Positions 53,145-63,268 are shown, counted from the first letter of the stretch. The stretch: 64,000 bases of DNA from Flavipsychrobacter stenotrophus (GCF_002954265.1 NZ_PPSL01000007.1:124001-188000), one strand, 5' to 3'. The notes: generated by a model from the sequence alone, not told the origin. A program made the numbers and translations.

Positions 53145-54869
53145 ATGAGTTTATTTCGTAAAAAGTCAGTTGAAGTAATCATACGAGAGGCCGCCGAAGG
53201 CCTTGGTGACGGCCATGGATCGGGTGAGATGAAACGTATTCTCACCACCCGCGACCTTACCTTTATGGGTATCGCTGCAATAGTGGGTGCAGGTATTTTC
53301 TCTACCATTGGCGGTGCCAGCTTTGCGGGTGGCCCGGGTATCATCCTGCTGTTTCTCTTTGTATCTGTAGCCTGCGGATTTTCAGCATTATGTTATGCGG
53401 AGTTTGCCAGCATGGTACCGGTATCGGGTAGTGCATATACTTATTCCTACGTAGCATTCGGCGAGATCATAGCCTGGATAATAGGCTGGGATCTGCTGAT
53501 GGAATATGCCATCGGCAATATTGCGGTAGCCATATCCTGGAGCGACTATTTTACTTCACTCGTCAATCACATAAAAATTGGTGGATATCAGCTGCACATA
53601 CCAGAGTATCTGTGTATGGATTATTGGTCGGCAAAGGCACATCAACTAACCAGTGAAGAGGCAGGACTAGCCTGGAAAAATGCACCCTCAATTGGCAAGT
53701 TCAAGCTGATCTGTGATCTGCCGGCATTCCTCATAACTATAGTTATCACGCGTATCATATACATAGGCATAAAAGAGTCTAAACGATCTACCAATGCTAT
53801 GGTAATCCTCAAACTAGGCATTATTGTATTGGTAATGGTTGCAGGTGCGTTTTATGTTGATACTAATAACTGGACGCCATTCCTGCCACATGGCATAAAG
53901 GGTGTATTAAGCGGCACCGCCGCCGTGTTCTTCTCTTACATAGGTTTTGATGCCATTTCCACCACTGCCGAAGAATGTAAGAACCCTCAGCGCGATCTGC
54001 CCCGGGCCATGTTCTACTCGCTTATCATCTGTACTGTTGTATTTGTAGCCATAGCCTTGGTGCTAACAGGAATGGTCAGCTACAAAAACCTTAATGTAGG
54101 TGACCCACTGGCATTTGTATTTGGTAATATACACACTAAGTTTGCGCACATGTTGGCCATCATTATTTCGGTTGGTGCAGTAATAGCTACGGCAAGTGTA
54201 TTATTGGTATTCCAACTGGGCCAACCCCGCATATGGATGAGCATGAGCCGCGATGGCTTGCTACCACCTGTATTTGCAAAAATGCACCCGAAGTACCGGA
54301 CACCGTCCTTTTCCACTATCCTTACAGGTGTGGTTGTAGGTGTACCGGCACTGTTCCTTAACCTTGATGAAGTAGTAAATCTTACCAGTGTTGGTACTTT
54401 GTTTGCCTTTGTACTGGTATGCGGTGGAATAGTGAAGTTCCATAATGACAAGAACCGCCCTGACTCAAAATTCAAGACACCTTACGTAAGTGGTAAATGG
54501 ATAGTACCCGGCTTGTTCCTTACTGCCGTATGGTTGCTTTGGACTTTCAATCATGAATCTCTGATCAACTTCTTTTCAGCGCATGATAAGATAGGCCCTG
54601 TTGTCCGTATCAATTTAGTTGAAAAAGTACCTTACATTGGGTTCGGCATATTATTCTTTATGACTGCTGTGCTATCTTTCTTCAAAAAGTACTCGTTGAT
54701 ACCAATACTAGGCTTCTTGTGCTGCACCTACCTGCTCAGCGAATCGGGGACAACTAACTGGCAAAGATTTATACTGTGGTTATTTATTGGGTTAGGTATT
54801 TATTTCCTTTACGGACATAAGCATAGTAAGTTAGGTATTAAACTAAGATTGAAAAATGAGCAGCTATAA
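53145..54869 (+). CDS. APC-superfamily amino acid permease
   Basis: 574-aa inner-membrane protein with about 12 to 14 hydrophobic helices. The start of the core, RDLTFMGIAAIVGAGIFSTIGG, is the unwound first helix with the G-x-G-I-F motif that binds the amino group, as in YfnA/CAT-type cationic amino acid transporters. FFSYIGFDAISTTAEECKNPQRDLPRA is the conserved helix 6-7 and loop. The substrate cannot be fixed. The frame is followed 66 bases later by AMP nucleosidase on the same strand, but no functional tie is obvious. Confidence 0.9.
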   Translation: MSLFRKKSVEVIIREAAEGLGDGHGSGEMKRILTTRDLTFMGIAAIVGAGIFSTIGGASFAGGPGIILLFLFVSVACGFSALCYAEFASMVPVSGSAYTYSYVAFGEIIAWIIGWDLLMEYAIGNIAVAISWSDYFTSLVNHIKIGGYQLHIPEYLCMDYWSAKAHQLTSEEAGLAWKNAPSIGKFKLICDLPAFLITIVITRIIYIGIKESKRSTNAMVILKLGIIVLVMVAGAFYVDTNNWTPFLPHGIKGVLSGTAAVFFSYIGFDAISTTAEECKNPQRDLPRAMFYSLIICTVVFVAIALVLTGMVSYKNLNVGDPLAFVFGNIHTKFAHMLAIIISVGAVIATASVLLVFQLGQPRIWMSMSRDGLLPPVFAKMHPKYRTPSFSTILTGVVVGVPALFLNLDEVVNLTSVGTLFAFVLVCGGIVKFHNDKNRPDSKFKTPYVSGKWIVPGLFLTAVWLLWTFNHESLINFFSAHDKIGPVVRINLVEKVPYIGFGILFFMTAVLSFFKKYSLIPILGFLCCTYLLSESGTTNWQRFILWLFIGLGIYFLYGHKHSKLGIKLRLKNEQL

Positions 54870-54935
54870 AAATAACAACCCTGAATAAGTGACATTGCTA
54901 TATAGCCAATACAAACAAAAAAAACATCAAATAAT

Positions 54936-55706
54936 ATGAAAACAAAACAGGAAATAGTAGCAAACTGGCTACCCCGCTATACAGGACAAAAACTGGAAGA
55001 CTTTGGCAAATACATACTCTTATGCAACTTCAGCAATTACGTATCCATATTTGCAGAAATGCACAATGTGCCCATTGTGGGTCTCGATAAGCCCATGCAA
55101 TGCGCAACCGCAGGTGATATAACCATCATCAACTTCGGTATGGGCAGCCCTACTGCGGCAACCATGATGGATCTGCTGTCCGCAATAGATCCTAAAGCAG
55201 CTCTATTCCTGGGCAAGTGTGGCGGATTGAAGAAGAAGAATAATGTGGGAGATCTTATCTTGCCTATAGCCGCTATACGCGGCGATGGTACAAGTAATGA
55301 CTACTTCCCTCCGGAAGTGCCTGCACTCCCCTCTTTCGCACTACAAAAGGCAATATCAACAACTATACGTGATTATAATCTTGACTACTGGACAGGCACT
55401 GTTTACACTACCAACAGGCGCGTATGGGAGCATGATGAAGAGTTTAAAGACTACCTGAGAAAGGTAAGAGCTATGGCCATTGATATGGAAACAGCTACCA
55501 TCTTCTCTACAGGTTTCTATAATGAGATACCTACAGGAGCCTTACTACTGGTATCAGACCAGCCAATGGTTCCGGACGGAGTAAAAACTGCAGAGAAAGA
55601 TTCATTGGTTACCAAAAACTACGTTGATTCGCATATCCGCATTGGTATCGATTCGCTTAAACAGTTGATCAATGGCGGTCTTACAGTAAAGCACATGAAG
55701 TTTTAA
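54936..55706 (+). CDS. amn: AMP nucleosidase
   Basis: Hydrolyses AMP to adenine and ribose 5-phosphate, helping to set adenylate levels. The 256 aa are the short Bacteroidota form, lacking the N-terminal domain of E. coli Amn, with the nucleoside phosphorylase-like signatures IINFGMGSPTAATMMDLLSAI, ALFLGKCGGL and AIDMETATIFSTGFY, the last giving the purine-site Glu. The stop TAA shares one base with the next gene's ATG (TAATG), so translation of the two is coupled. The pairing with a peptide-type ABC ATPase is unexplained. Confidence 0.9.
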   Translation: MKTKQEIVANWLPRYTGQKLEDFGKYILLCNFSNYVSIFAEMHNVPIVGLDKPMQCATAGDITIINFGMGSPTAATMMDLLSAIDPKAALFLGKCGGLKKKNNVGDLILPIAAIRGDGTSNDYFPPEVPALPSFALQKAISTTIRDYNLDYWTGTVYTTNRRVWEHDEEFKDYLRKVRAMAIDMETATIFSTGFYNEIPTGALLLVSDQPMVPDGVKTAEKDSLVTKNYVDSHIRIGIDSLKQLINGGLTVKHMKF

Positions 55707-57394
55707 TGAGTGAAGACAATACCATACTTCAGGTAAACGGGCTGCATATCTCCTTTGGCGGTATGCAGCCTTTTACTGCGGTAAATAACTTATCGTTCTC
55801 TGTAGCCAAAGGAAAAACATTGGCCATAGTGGGTGAAAGTGGTTCGGGCAAATCATTAACAGCTCTTGCACTGATGGGGCTGCAACCTAAGACCGCTACC
55901 CTAGCGGGCCACTTGCAATTGCATATAGACGATCGATCCACAGTCAACCTATCGCAACTCAGCCATAATAAACAAAGCCCCTCTCCACGCGGTCAACACA
56001 TCAGCATGGTTTTTCAGGAACCAATGAGTGCGCTGAACCCGGTGATGAAAGTAGGTAAACAACTACGAGAAGCCATAACCACGCACCAACACCTCAATAA
56101 TACAGAAGCAAAAAAACTGGCTATTGAATGGCTGGCTAAAGTGCAATTACCCGGCCCTGCAAAAATATACGATCGCTACCCTCACCAATTGTCAGGCGGA
56201 CAGAAACAGCGCATAATGATCGCCATTGCTATGTGCAATCATCCTGAATTGTTGATAGCCGACGAACCCACCACAGCCCTTGATGTTACTGTGCAGCAGG
56301 AGATTATGCACCTGATGCACTACCTGCAACAGGAACACCAGTCGGCAATGATATTCATTACGCACGATTTGGCTTTAGCCGCTAATATTGCCGATGATGT
56401 GCTAGTGATGTATAAAGGAGAAGCAATGGAATATGGTCGGGCAAAAGAGGTGCTGACCAATCCCCAACACGCATATACCCAGGCATTACTAGCGTGTCGA
56501 CCATCACCCGATCATAAAGGACAGATATTACCCATTATATCCGACTTCCTCGATCCTTCAAAAACCCAGGTTGGAAAAGAAATACCTGAACCTCATAACC
56601 AATCAACTATCACCACAGAAAAAATACTGCAAGTCAATAACCTCAAAATTTGGTTTCCCGAGCAGACCACATTGCTTGGTAAAGCAACCCACCATTTTAA
56701 GGCAGTAGATGATGTATACTTTTCGATCAACAGAGGTGAGACACTAGGGCTAGTTGGAGAAAGCGGCTGCGGTAAAAGCACACTCAGCAAGGCTTTGATT
56801 GGACTATTGCCGGTAAAGAGTGGTAACATATTATATAACGACCTAGACCTTGCAAACATATCCTTGCAGCAATGGAAGGAAGTTCGCACCAGCATACAAA
56901 TGATTTTCCAGGATCCTTACTCATCTCTCAATCCACGCATGACCATTGGTGATACCATTAAAGAACCTTTGGCCATTCACAATATAGTTACCAAAAGAGA
57001 CCTGGATAAAGAAGTACTGCGCCTGCTGGATATTGTGCAACTACCGGTTACTGCCTTCCACAAATATCCGCATGAGTTTTCAGGGGGGCAGAGACAACGC
57101 ATTGGCATAGCACGTGCATTATCCGTAAAGCCACAACTCCTTATCTGCGATGAAAGTGTTTCTGCCCTCGATGTGAGCATACAGGCACAGATACTTAACC
57201 TGCTGAAACAACTCCAGAGAGATTTCGCCCTTACCTACCTCTTCATCTCCCACGATCTGAGTGTGGTGCATTACATAAGCGACAGAGTAATGGTAATGCA
57301 GGCAGGAAAAATAGTGGAGACTGGTGACGCCGTGCAAGTACTTAAACACCCCATCAACGACTATACTAAACGGTTGATTGCGGCAATGCCGTAA
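55706..57394 (+). CDS. ABC transporter ATP-binding protein, two nucleotide-binding domains (oligopeptide/dipeptide type)
   Basis: 562 aa made of two complete NBDs of the Opp/Dpp (YejF/GsiA-like) type. NBD1 has Walker A G43-ESGSGKS-50, signature LSGGQKQR and Walker B LLIADEPT; NBD2 has GESGCGKST, FSGGQRQRIGIARAL and LLICDESVSALD. It would power uptake of peptides or related solutes through permeases that are not encoded in the window. The start overlaps amn by one base. The last gene of the group ends about 660 bases from a convergent-strand T9SS cargo region. Confidence 0.92.
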   Translation: MSEDNTILQVNGLHISFGGMQPFTAVNNLSFSVAKGKTLAIVGESGSGKSLTALALMGLQPKTATLAGHLQLHIDDRSTVNLSQLSHNKQSPSPRGQHISMVFQEPMSALNPVMKVGKQLREAITTHQHLNNTEAKKLAIEWLAKVQLPGPAKIYDRYPHQLSGGQKQRIMIAIAMCNHPELLIADEPTTALDVTVQQEIMHLMHYLQQEHQSAMIFITHDLALAANIADDVLVMYKGEAMEYGRAKEVLTNPQHAYTQALLACRPSPDHKGQILPIISDFLDPSKTQVGKEIPEPHNQSTITTEKILQVNNLKIWFPEQTTLLGKATHHFKAVDDVYFSINRGETLGLVGESGCGKSTLSKALIGLLPVKSGNILYNDLDLANISLQQWKEVRTSIQMIFQDPYSSLNPRMTIGDTIKEPLAIHNIVTKRDLDKEVLRLLDIVQLPVTAFHKYPHEFSGGQRQRIGIARALSVKPQLLICDESVSALDVSIQAQILNLLKQLQRDFALTYLFISHDLSVVHYISDRVMVMQAGKIVETGDAVQVLKHPINDYTKRLIAAMP

Positions 57395-57555
57395 AATGTA
57401 AAATCTGCATGTAGTGACACCGTAAATTCATCTGTATAGAAATCAACCCAGTCAGCGAATACCATTGCTAACACACAACAAAAACCTCCACCAAATAAAA
57501 AAAGCAGTAACCGATCTGCATCAATTAGCGCCTTCAACTATGATTTCTAAATTTA

Positions 57556-60051
57556 TTATTGCACAACAACCATTTTTACCGTTTGTACAGAAACGCCATC
57601 AAATGCCGATAAGAAATAGATTCCCGGTGCAACATCCATGTGTATATCCAGTGGTTTATTAGCGGTCATTTCGTAGTTAGCTATCTTACGCCCCGTCATA
57701 TCTGAGACCACGATCTTTGCATCATTCCTTCCAGCATAATTAACTGTGAATGAGCCATTATTAGGGTTTGGAGATATAGATAGCTGGGTATTGTCAGCTC
57801 CAATATTATTTACAGCAAGTTTTGCACATTCTTCTGGTGTAAGAACAGTAACTAAGTGCATCACTGGACCTGCATTACAAATGTTTGGCACAGAATACCT
57901 GATTGTATCTACACCAGCCGCAATACCCAGTACTACTCCTGTAGCAGATACCGTAGCCAGGGTATTGTTCGCGCTACTCCATATGCCACCAGTTATATAG
58001 TCGGTTAACGAAATAGAACTACCAATACATACCACATCAGGTCCAACGATAACACCTCCTGTGTTTGAAAAGACATTGACATGAAATGGAATAGTATCTG
58101 AACCGCTTCCGTCAGACACTACGATTGTAAATGTATCAGTGCCATAATACAAACCCGTTGGTGTATAGGTAACTCCTATCGGAGTGAAAACGCCGCCAGT
58201 GGAAATAACAGAAGTAGGAAAACCTGCCAATGTACCGTGATTTGGAGCAACTAACACAGAGTAGGTTTCTGTCTGCCCCAAATCAATATCACTGGCGTCA
58301 AGGAATCCGAAGTGATTCATTGACGAGTTTTCACACACATTCAGATAACCTGATCCATCTGCTGTGAATATTGGTGGATGATTGGGAGCAGGAGAACATG
58401 CAGCAATACTACGAACAGTCATAATGTGACTGGCAACAGCAGTGGTACATGAATTACTGATGGTATAATTTATTGAAACAGTTCCCGGAGCATTTCCTAT
58501 TACCAGTCCAGCAGTCGTAACTGAAGCAATTGCAACATTGGTACTGCTCCATGCACCAGCGGGTATTGTTGCAAACAATACTACAGTATCACCCGGACAA
58601 AGAGAATCCGGACCGGTTATCGAACCTGCTGTCACAGGCAGTACATCTACATGAAATGCAAGGGTATCATACAAAGCACCATCAGAAACGATGATCGTGA
58701 ACGTATCAATTCCCGCATATCCCGTTGTTGGCGAATAGGTAATTCCAAATGGAACAAGTGAACCGCCTGTGGAAGGCATGCTTGCAGGAAAACCAGCTAA
58801 AGTACCGTGTATGGGGCCACTGATCACACTGAACGTCTCAGTTTGACCTGCATCAATATCAGTTATATCAAGAGCAGGTACGGAAATTACCAGGGAGTTT
58901 TCACATACGGTGAATGATGTGGAGTTGCCTACATTAAATACCGGAGGATGATTAATAGCAATAATACCAGAACTAACAACTCTGACTCTTTGATTCTCGA
59001 AATCTGAAATATAAAAATTAGAAGTTGCGTCATAGCATACGTCTACGGCGCCATTGATCTTTGCACTTGTCGCCGGGCCACCGTCTCCACTATAACCTGC
59101 AACACCATTTCCTGCAACAGTATTAATGGTACCTGCGCTGTTGATTAACCTGATCCTGTTATGGAGGTTATCTCCTATCAATATTTCACCTGCAGCATTT
59201 ACAGCCACACCACCAGGGTAATATAAAGAAGCTGCTGTTGCAGGGCCACCATCACCGCTAAATGTGCTTGATCCGTTACCGGCAATAGTATTGATGATTC
59301 CAGTAGTTACATCCAGCTTCCTGATGCGGAAATTACCATTGTCAGTTATCAATAGATTGCCAGCATTATCTAAAGCAAGAAAGTTTGGATAGCTAAAACT
59401 GGCCGCCGTAGCCGGCCCACCGTCTCCGCCAAACGCCACCGAACCTGTTCCTGCCACAGTGGTAATGATACCTGTTGTTGCTATCTTACGAATCTTGTGA
59501 CTGTATTGAACGCTTATGTAAATATTACCAGCAGCATCCCTTGCAATACCGGCAGGATTAGATAAAGTAGCGGCCGTAGCAGGGCCACCGTCTCCAGTTG
59601 CGCCTGTAGAACCGTTACCTGCTATAGTAGAAAGAATCCCGGAAGTGTTGATCATGCGTACACGTTGTGCTGCACATTCAGTAAAATAGACATTTCCCGT
59701 ATTATCTACTACCACGTCGAAAGGATTATATACAGAAGATGTCGCAGCAACAGCCCCATCAGCCGAGGATGCGCCAACTCCGTTACCGGCGATATTAGTG
59801 ATGATACCTGACGGTGTTATTTTCCTGATACAGTTGTTCCCATAATCACAAACGTAAACATTGCCAGCGGCATCTATAGTATTACCGTGAGGGTGATTCA
59901 ATTGGGCAGCAGTGGCTAACCCGCCGTCACCTGTATGCCCTGCCACACCTGTTCCGGCGTATGTATTGATCGTCTGCGCGTTTAGCGATTGTCCCCTACC
60001 GAAGATCAATAAACTGAACAATCCCAATGCAGCTACACTTATTTTTTTCAT
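57556..60051 (-). CDS. NHL-repeat / cadherin-like / Ig-like protein with T9SS sorting domain
   Basis: 831 aa. A signal peptide (1-26) is followed by six or so NHL repeats (about 27-380, ITTVAGTGS...GDGGPATAAS, with the same pattern as the 21642-23021 protein). Then come two cadherin/Big_9-like domains (about 390-500 and 595-700) marked by INHPPVF, TETFSVISGPIHGTLAGFP and YAGIDTFTIIVSDG. Each is followed by a Big_2-like Ig domain. The C-terminus is a T9SS sorting domain (LSISPNPNNGSFTVNY, ending VQTVKMVVVQ). It is a surface or released protein. The module set overlaps that of the giant proteins at the window start. Confidence 0.92.
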   Translation of the reverse strand: MKKISVAALGLFSLLIFGRGQSLNAQTINTYAGTGVAGHTGDGGLATAAQLNHPHGNTIDAAGNVYVCDYGNNCIRKITPSGIITNIAGNGVGASSADGAVAATSSVYNPFDVVVDNTGNVYFTECAAQRVRMINTSGILSTIAGNGSTGATGDGGPATAATLSNPAGIARDAAGNIYISVQYSHKIRKIATTGIITTVAGTGSVAFGGDGGPATAASFSYPNFLALDNAGNLLITDNGNFRIRKLDVTTGIINTIAGNGSSTFSGDGGPATAASLYYPGGVAVNAAGEILIGDNLHNRIRLINSAGTINTVAGNGVAGYSGDGGPATSAKINGAVDVCYDATSNFYISDFENQRVRVVSSGIIAINHPPVFNVGNSTSFTVCENSLVISVPALDITDIDAGQTETFSVISGPIHGTLAGFPASMPSTGGSLVPFGITYSPTTGYAGIDTFTIIVSDGALYDTLAFHVDVLPVTAGSITGPDSLCPGDTVVLFATIPAGAWSSTNVAIASVTTAGLVIGNAPGTVSINYTISNSCTTAVASHIMTVRSIAACSPAPNHPPIFTADGSGYLNVCENSSMNHFGFLDASDIDLGQTETYSVLVAPNHGTLAGFPTSVISTGGVFTPIGVTYTPTGLYYGTDTFTIVVSDGSGSDTIPFHVNVFSNTGGVIVGPDVVCIGSSISLTDYITGGIWSSANNTLATVSATGVVLGIAAGVDTIRYSVPNICNAGPVMHLVTVLTPEECAKLAVNNIGADNTQLSISPNPNNGSFTVNYAGRNDAKIVVSDMTGRKIANYEMTANKPLDIHMDVAPGIYFLSAFDGVSVQTVKMVVVQ

Positions 60052-60079
60052 AATAAATAGTTTATATAGTTAACCGAGT

Positions 60080-60110
60080 CAAAAGTAAGAGATTTGATAA
60101 TACATTCCAA
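60080..60110 (-). promoter_or_regulatory. Promoter of the 831-aa NHL/T9SS gene (TTG-N20-TACTTTTG)
   Basis: On the minus strand TTG (60110-60108), 20 bases, then TACTTTTG (60087-60080), giving a leader of about 25 bases. Confidence 0.65.
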
Positions 60111-60127
60111 CTCACTATAATAAGTTC

Positions 60128-60607
60128 TTACCCCTTTTCATACAACTTCATCCCCTGTGCCAACTTGTTTATAGCCATAGCTATCCTGTTGAATCTGGTA
60201 TCCGCTTTCTTTGCGCCATAGATCCATTGTAAGTAGTACTTCTTTTCGCTTTCAGATAGGGAGTAGAAGTACTTAAAAGCAGCAGGTTCGTCTTCAAGGC
60301 AAAGCTTAAACTCACCGGGTATTTCCAATGCTTCATTGTCAATATACAATATCACATGCACATGGTCTCCGGCTTCTTTCTTTATCTTCTTGCGGATCTC
60401 AGCTCTTACGGGTAGGAACAGGTTGCCATCGCCCATAGGCATCAGGTGATACTTGCTTATTTCAAAACCATCTATGGTGCCCATTACCCTAACAGTATTG
60501 AAACGGGAGTTCTTGTCTTTTGGGATCTCAGGGATGCGGGCAAAGGTCCAGCCACCCTTGCCTTCGTATTTTTCCAGCAAATATTTCTTGTCGACAAGCG
60601 GCTTCAT
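60128..60607 (-). CDS. DUF1905 / YdeI-OmpD-associated family protein
   Basis: 159 aa from the ATG at 60607 (MKPLVDKKYLLEKYEGKGGW). The frame also opens at a GTG at 60631 that would overlap the mutS stop (TAGTG), so translational coupling with an eight-residue longer start is possible. The N-terminal half is DUF1905 (WTFARIPEIPKD, VRVMGTIDGFEISKYHLMPMGDGNLFLPVRAEIRKKI); the C-terminal half (DEPAAFKYFYSLSESEKKYYLQWI) is the YdeI/OmpD-associated helical domain. The family has been linked to resistance against antimicrobial peptides in some bacteria; here that is untested. Downstream of mutS on the same strand. Confidence 0.85.
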   Translation of the reverse strand: MKPLVDKKYLLEKYEGKGGWTFARIPEIPKDKNSRFNTVRVMGTIDGFEISKYHLMPMGDGNLFLPVRAEIRKKIKKEAGDHVHVILYIDNEALEIPGEFKLCLEDEPAAFKYFYSLSESEKKYYLQWIYGAKKADTRFNRIAMAINKLAQGMKLYEKG

Positions 60608-60630
60608 AGACCTAGGTATTTCAATGAACA

Positions 60631-63255
60631 CTACTTCTTATAAGACTTTGTTATCCCTTTCAGCTCGTTCAACTTCAGCAATGCCTCAACTGGAGTGAGT
60701 GTATTGATATCTGTATCTTCCAGCATCTGCTGTATGCGACGTATATCTTCTGTAACGCCATCAAATATATTAAGCTGATACTGTGGTGAAGGTTTTACGT
60801 TCTTTATCTTCTGTAATGTCTCTCCTCCACCAGATGCCGCATGCTTCTCTTCCAGCAATGCAAGTATCTCATTAGATCTGTCGAGCAGACTATTGGGCAT
60901 ACCGGCCATGCGAGCCACCTGTATACCAAAGCTATGGCGACTGCCGCCGGGTGCCATCTTACGCAGGAAGATCACTTTATTGGCAGTCTCCTTGTGGGTG
61001 ATGTGGTAGTTCTTTACCCTTGGCAATTGGTTCTCTAACTCATTCAACTCGTGGTAGTGCGTAGCAAATAAAGTCTTGGGTTTAGTGCTGCTGTTATGCA
61101 GATGCTCTACTATGGACCAGGCAATAGAGATACCATCGTAAGTGCTGGTACCGCGGCCTATCTCATCTAATAAGATAAGGCTGCGCTCGGTGATATTATT
61201 GATGATGGACGCTGTTTCGTTCATCTCCACCATAAAGGTACTCTCACCGCCACTCAGATTATCAGAAGCGCCTACACGGGTGAATATCTTATCGGTCAAA
61301 CCGATGGTGGCCGACGTGGCGGGAACAAAACTACCCATGTGCGCCATGAGGGTGATAATAGCAGTCTGCCTGAGCAACGCACTCTTACCACTCATATTGG
61401 GCCCGGTAAGGATGATCACCTGCTGATCGGTCTTATCCAACGTTATATCATTGGCTATATAAGAATCACCCGGCGGCAATCTTTGTTCAATTACCGGGTG
61501 ACGGCCTTCTTTTATCTCCAATATCGGGTCCATTACCAGAGTTGGCCTGTGGTAATTATAGGTGATGGCGTTGTTAGCAAAACACAAGAGACAGTCTAAC
61601 TGGGCTACAATATTGGCATTGGTCTGTATAGGTGCTATGAAGGGTTCTATGCCTGCCAGTAACTGCTGGTAGAGATCCATTTCAATGGCCAATATCTTTT
61701 CCTCGGCACCCAGAATCTTCTCTTCGTATTCTTTAAGTTCGGGGGTTATGTAACGCTCTGCATTGGCCAGGGTCTGTTTCCTAATCCATTCGGCAGGCAC
61801 TTTGTCTTTATGCGTATGTGTTACTTCAAGATAGTAGCCAAATACATTATTGTAAGATACCTTCAATGAGGATATCCCCGTCTTTGTTGACTCTTCCTGT
61901 TGTATCTGTAGCAGGTAATCTTTGCCACTACGCGATATCTTACGAAGATGATCCAGCTCTGTATGGATACCTTCTCTAATGGCCCCACCCTTGCTTACCA
62001 ATACCGGTGCATCATCTACTATAGTCTCCATTATACGCTTACGCAGATCGGACAATGGCTGTAATACCTGCACCAGTCTACCTAAGGACTCATTATCGCT
62101 TTTGATGCATAACTCACGGATATCTTCCATGAATTTCAGGCTTTTGGCCAGTTGCAATACCTCACGAGGGTTGGCTTTCTTCAGTGGTATCTTACCAATC
62201 AAACGCTCTACATCTCCAATCTGCTTTACCAATGTCATTAGCGCATGATTGAGGTCTTGTTCCAATATGAAGTGACTCACCAGGTTCATACGCTGCTCTA
62301 TGCGGTGCATGTCGAATAGCGGGAATATCATCCAACGCTTCATTAACCTGGCACCCATAGGCGTATGGGTATGATCTATGGCGTTGAGCAATGATGCTCC
62401 CTGCTCATAACCACTATTCAGCAACTCAAGGTTGCGGATGGTGAACCTGTCCATCCATACAAACTCATCGGCAACTATACGATGCAACGTATTGATGTGC
62501 TGTAGGTATGAGTGCTCTGTATCTTTAAGGTAATGCAGTGCAACCCCACAGGCCACAATGGCGCTGCGCATATCTTCAATACCAAATCCTTTCAAAGAGA
62601 TGGTCTGGAAGTGTTGCAGCATCAGGTCGTAAGTATATTGCTCCTTGAATATCCAGTCTTCCATATGGAAGGTGTATACCTTGGTATCAAAGTGTTCTTT
62701 GAACCTTTTTACCTGCGCCTTAGACAGGATGACCTCTGATGGCTGGAAGCTCTGCAGGAGCTTGTCCATATACTCCATATTGCCCTCGGCGGCATAAAAC
62801 TCACCGGTGGTAATATCAAGGAAGGACACACCGCACATATGGTCGGTAAGGTGGAGGGCCGCCAGGAAGTTGTTGGTCCTGTTCTCGAGGAGCTTATCGC
62901 TGGTGGCAACACCAGGGGTAACCAGTTCGGTAACACCGCGTTTTACTATGCCCTTAGTGAGCTTGGGGTCTTCCAGCTGATCGCAGATAGCCACTCTGTA
63001 ACCCGCCTTTACCAGCTTGTGCAGGTAAGTATCGAGCGAGTGGTGCGGGAAGCCCGCCAACTCTATGGCGCTGGCAGAGTCTTTGCTGCGCTTGGTAAGG
63101 GTGATACCCAATACCCGTGATGACACGATAGCATCTTCACCAAAAGTCTCATAAAAATCGCCTACCCTGAACAACAAAATAGCATCGGGATACTTTGCCT
63201 TTATCTCGTTGTGCTGCTTCATTAACGGGGTCTCCGTTGATTTTTCCTTTGCCAT
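60631..63255 (-). CDS. mutS: DNA mismatch repair protein MutS
   Basis: Recognises base mismatches and starts repair with MutL. The 874 aa have the mismatch-binding G32-DFYE (F34, E36), clamp and lever domains, Walker A GPNMSGKS at about 617, Walker B/signature DEIGRGTSTYDG at about 694, and an ATPase His-containing ATHYHELNEL. The length is normal for MutS1. The ATG at 63255 is the first in the family and directly follows a -7 box (TACATTTGC, 63268-63260), so the transcript may be leaderless. It is followed by the DUF1905 gene with an overlap or tight spacing. Confidence 0.96.
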   Translation of the reverse strand: MAKEKSTETPLMKQHNEIKAKYPDAILLFRVGDFYETFGEDAIVSSRVLGITLTKRSKDSASAIELAGFPHHSLDTYLHKLVKAGYRVAICDQLEDPKLTKGIVKRGVTELVTPGVATSDKLLENRTNNFLAALHLTDHMCGVSFLDITTGEFYAAEGNMEYMDKLLQSFQPSEVILSKAQVKRFKEHFDTKVYTFHMEDWIFKEQYTYDLMLQHFQTISLKGFGIEDMRSAIVACGVALHYLKDTEHSYLQHINTLHRIVADEFVWMDRFTIRNLELLNSGYEQGASLLNAIDHTHTPMGARLMKRWMIFPLFDMHRIEQRMNLVSHFILEQDLNHALMTLVKQIGDVERLIGKIPLKKANPREVLQLAKSLKFMEDIRELCIKSDNESLGRLVQVLQPLSDLRKRIMETIVDDAPVLVSKGGAIREGIHTELDHLRKISRSGKDYLLQIQQEESTKTGISSLKVSYNNVFGYYLEVTHTHKDKVPAEWIRKQTLANAERYITPELKEYEEKILGAEEKILAIEMDLYQQLLAGIEPFIAPIQTNANIVAQLDCLLCFANNAITYNYHRPTLVMDPILEIKEGRHPVIEQRLPPGDSYIANDITLDKTDQQVIILTGPNMSGKSALLRQTAIITLMAHMGSFVPATSATIGLTDKIFTRVGASDNLSGGESTFMVEMNETASIINNITERSLILLDEIGRGTSTYDGISIAWSIVEHLHNSSTKPKTLFATHYHELNELENQLPRVKNYHITHKETANKVIFLRKMAPGGSRHSFGIQVARMAGMPNSLLDRSNEILALLEEKHAASGGGETLQKIKNVKPSPQYQLNIFDGVTEDIRRIQQMLEDTDINTLTPVEALLKLNELKGITKSYKK

Positions 63256-63259
63256 TACC

Positions 63260-63268
63260 GCAAATGTA
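63260..63268 (-). promoter_or_regulatory. -7 box abutting mutS
   Basis: TACATTTGC on the minus strand, an exact TAnnTTTGC match; its G (63261) lies five bases before the mutS ATG. Confidence 0.5.
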
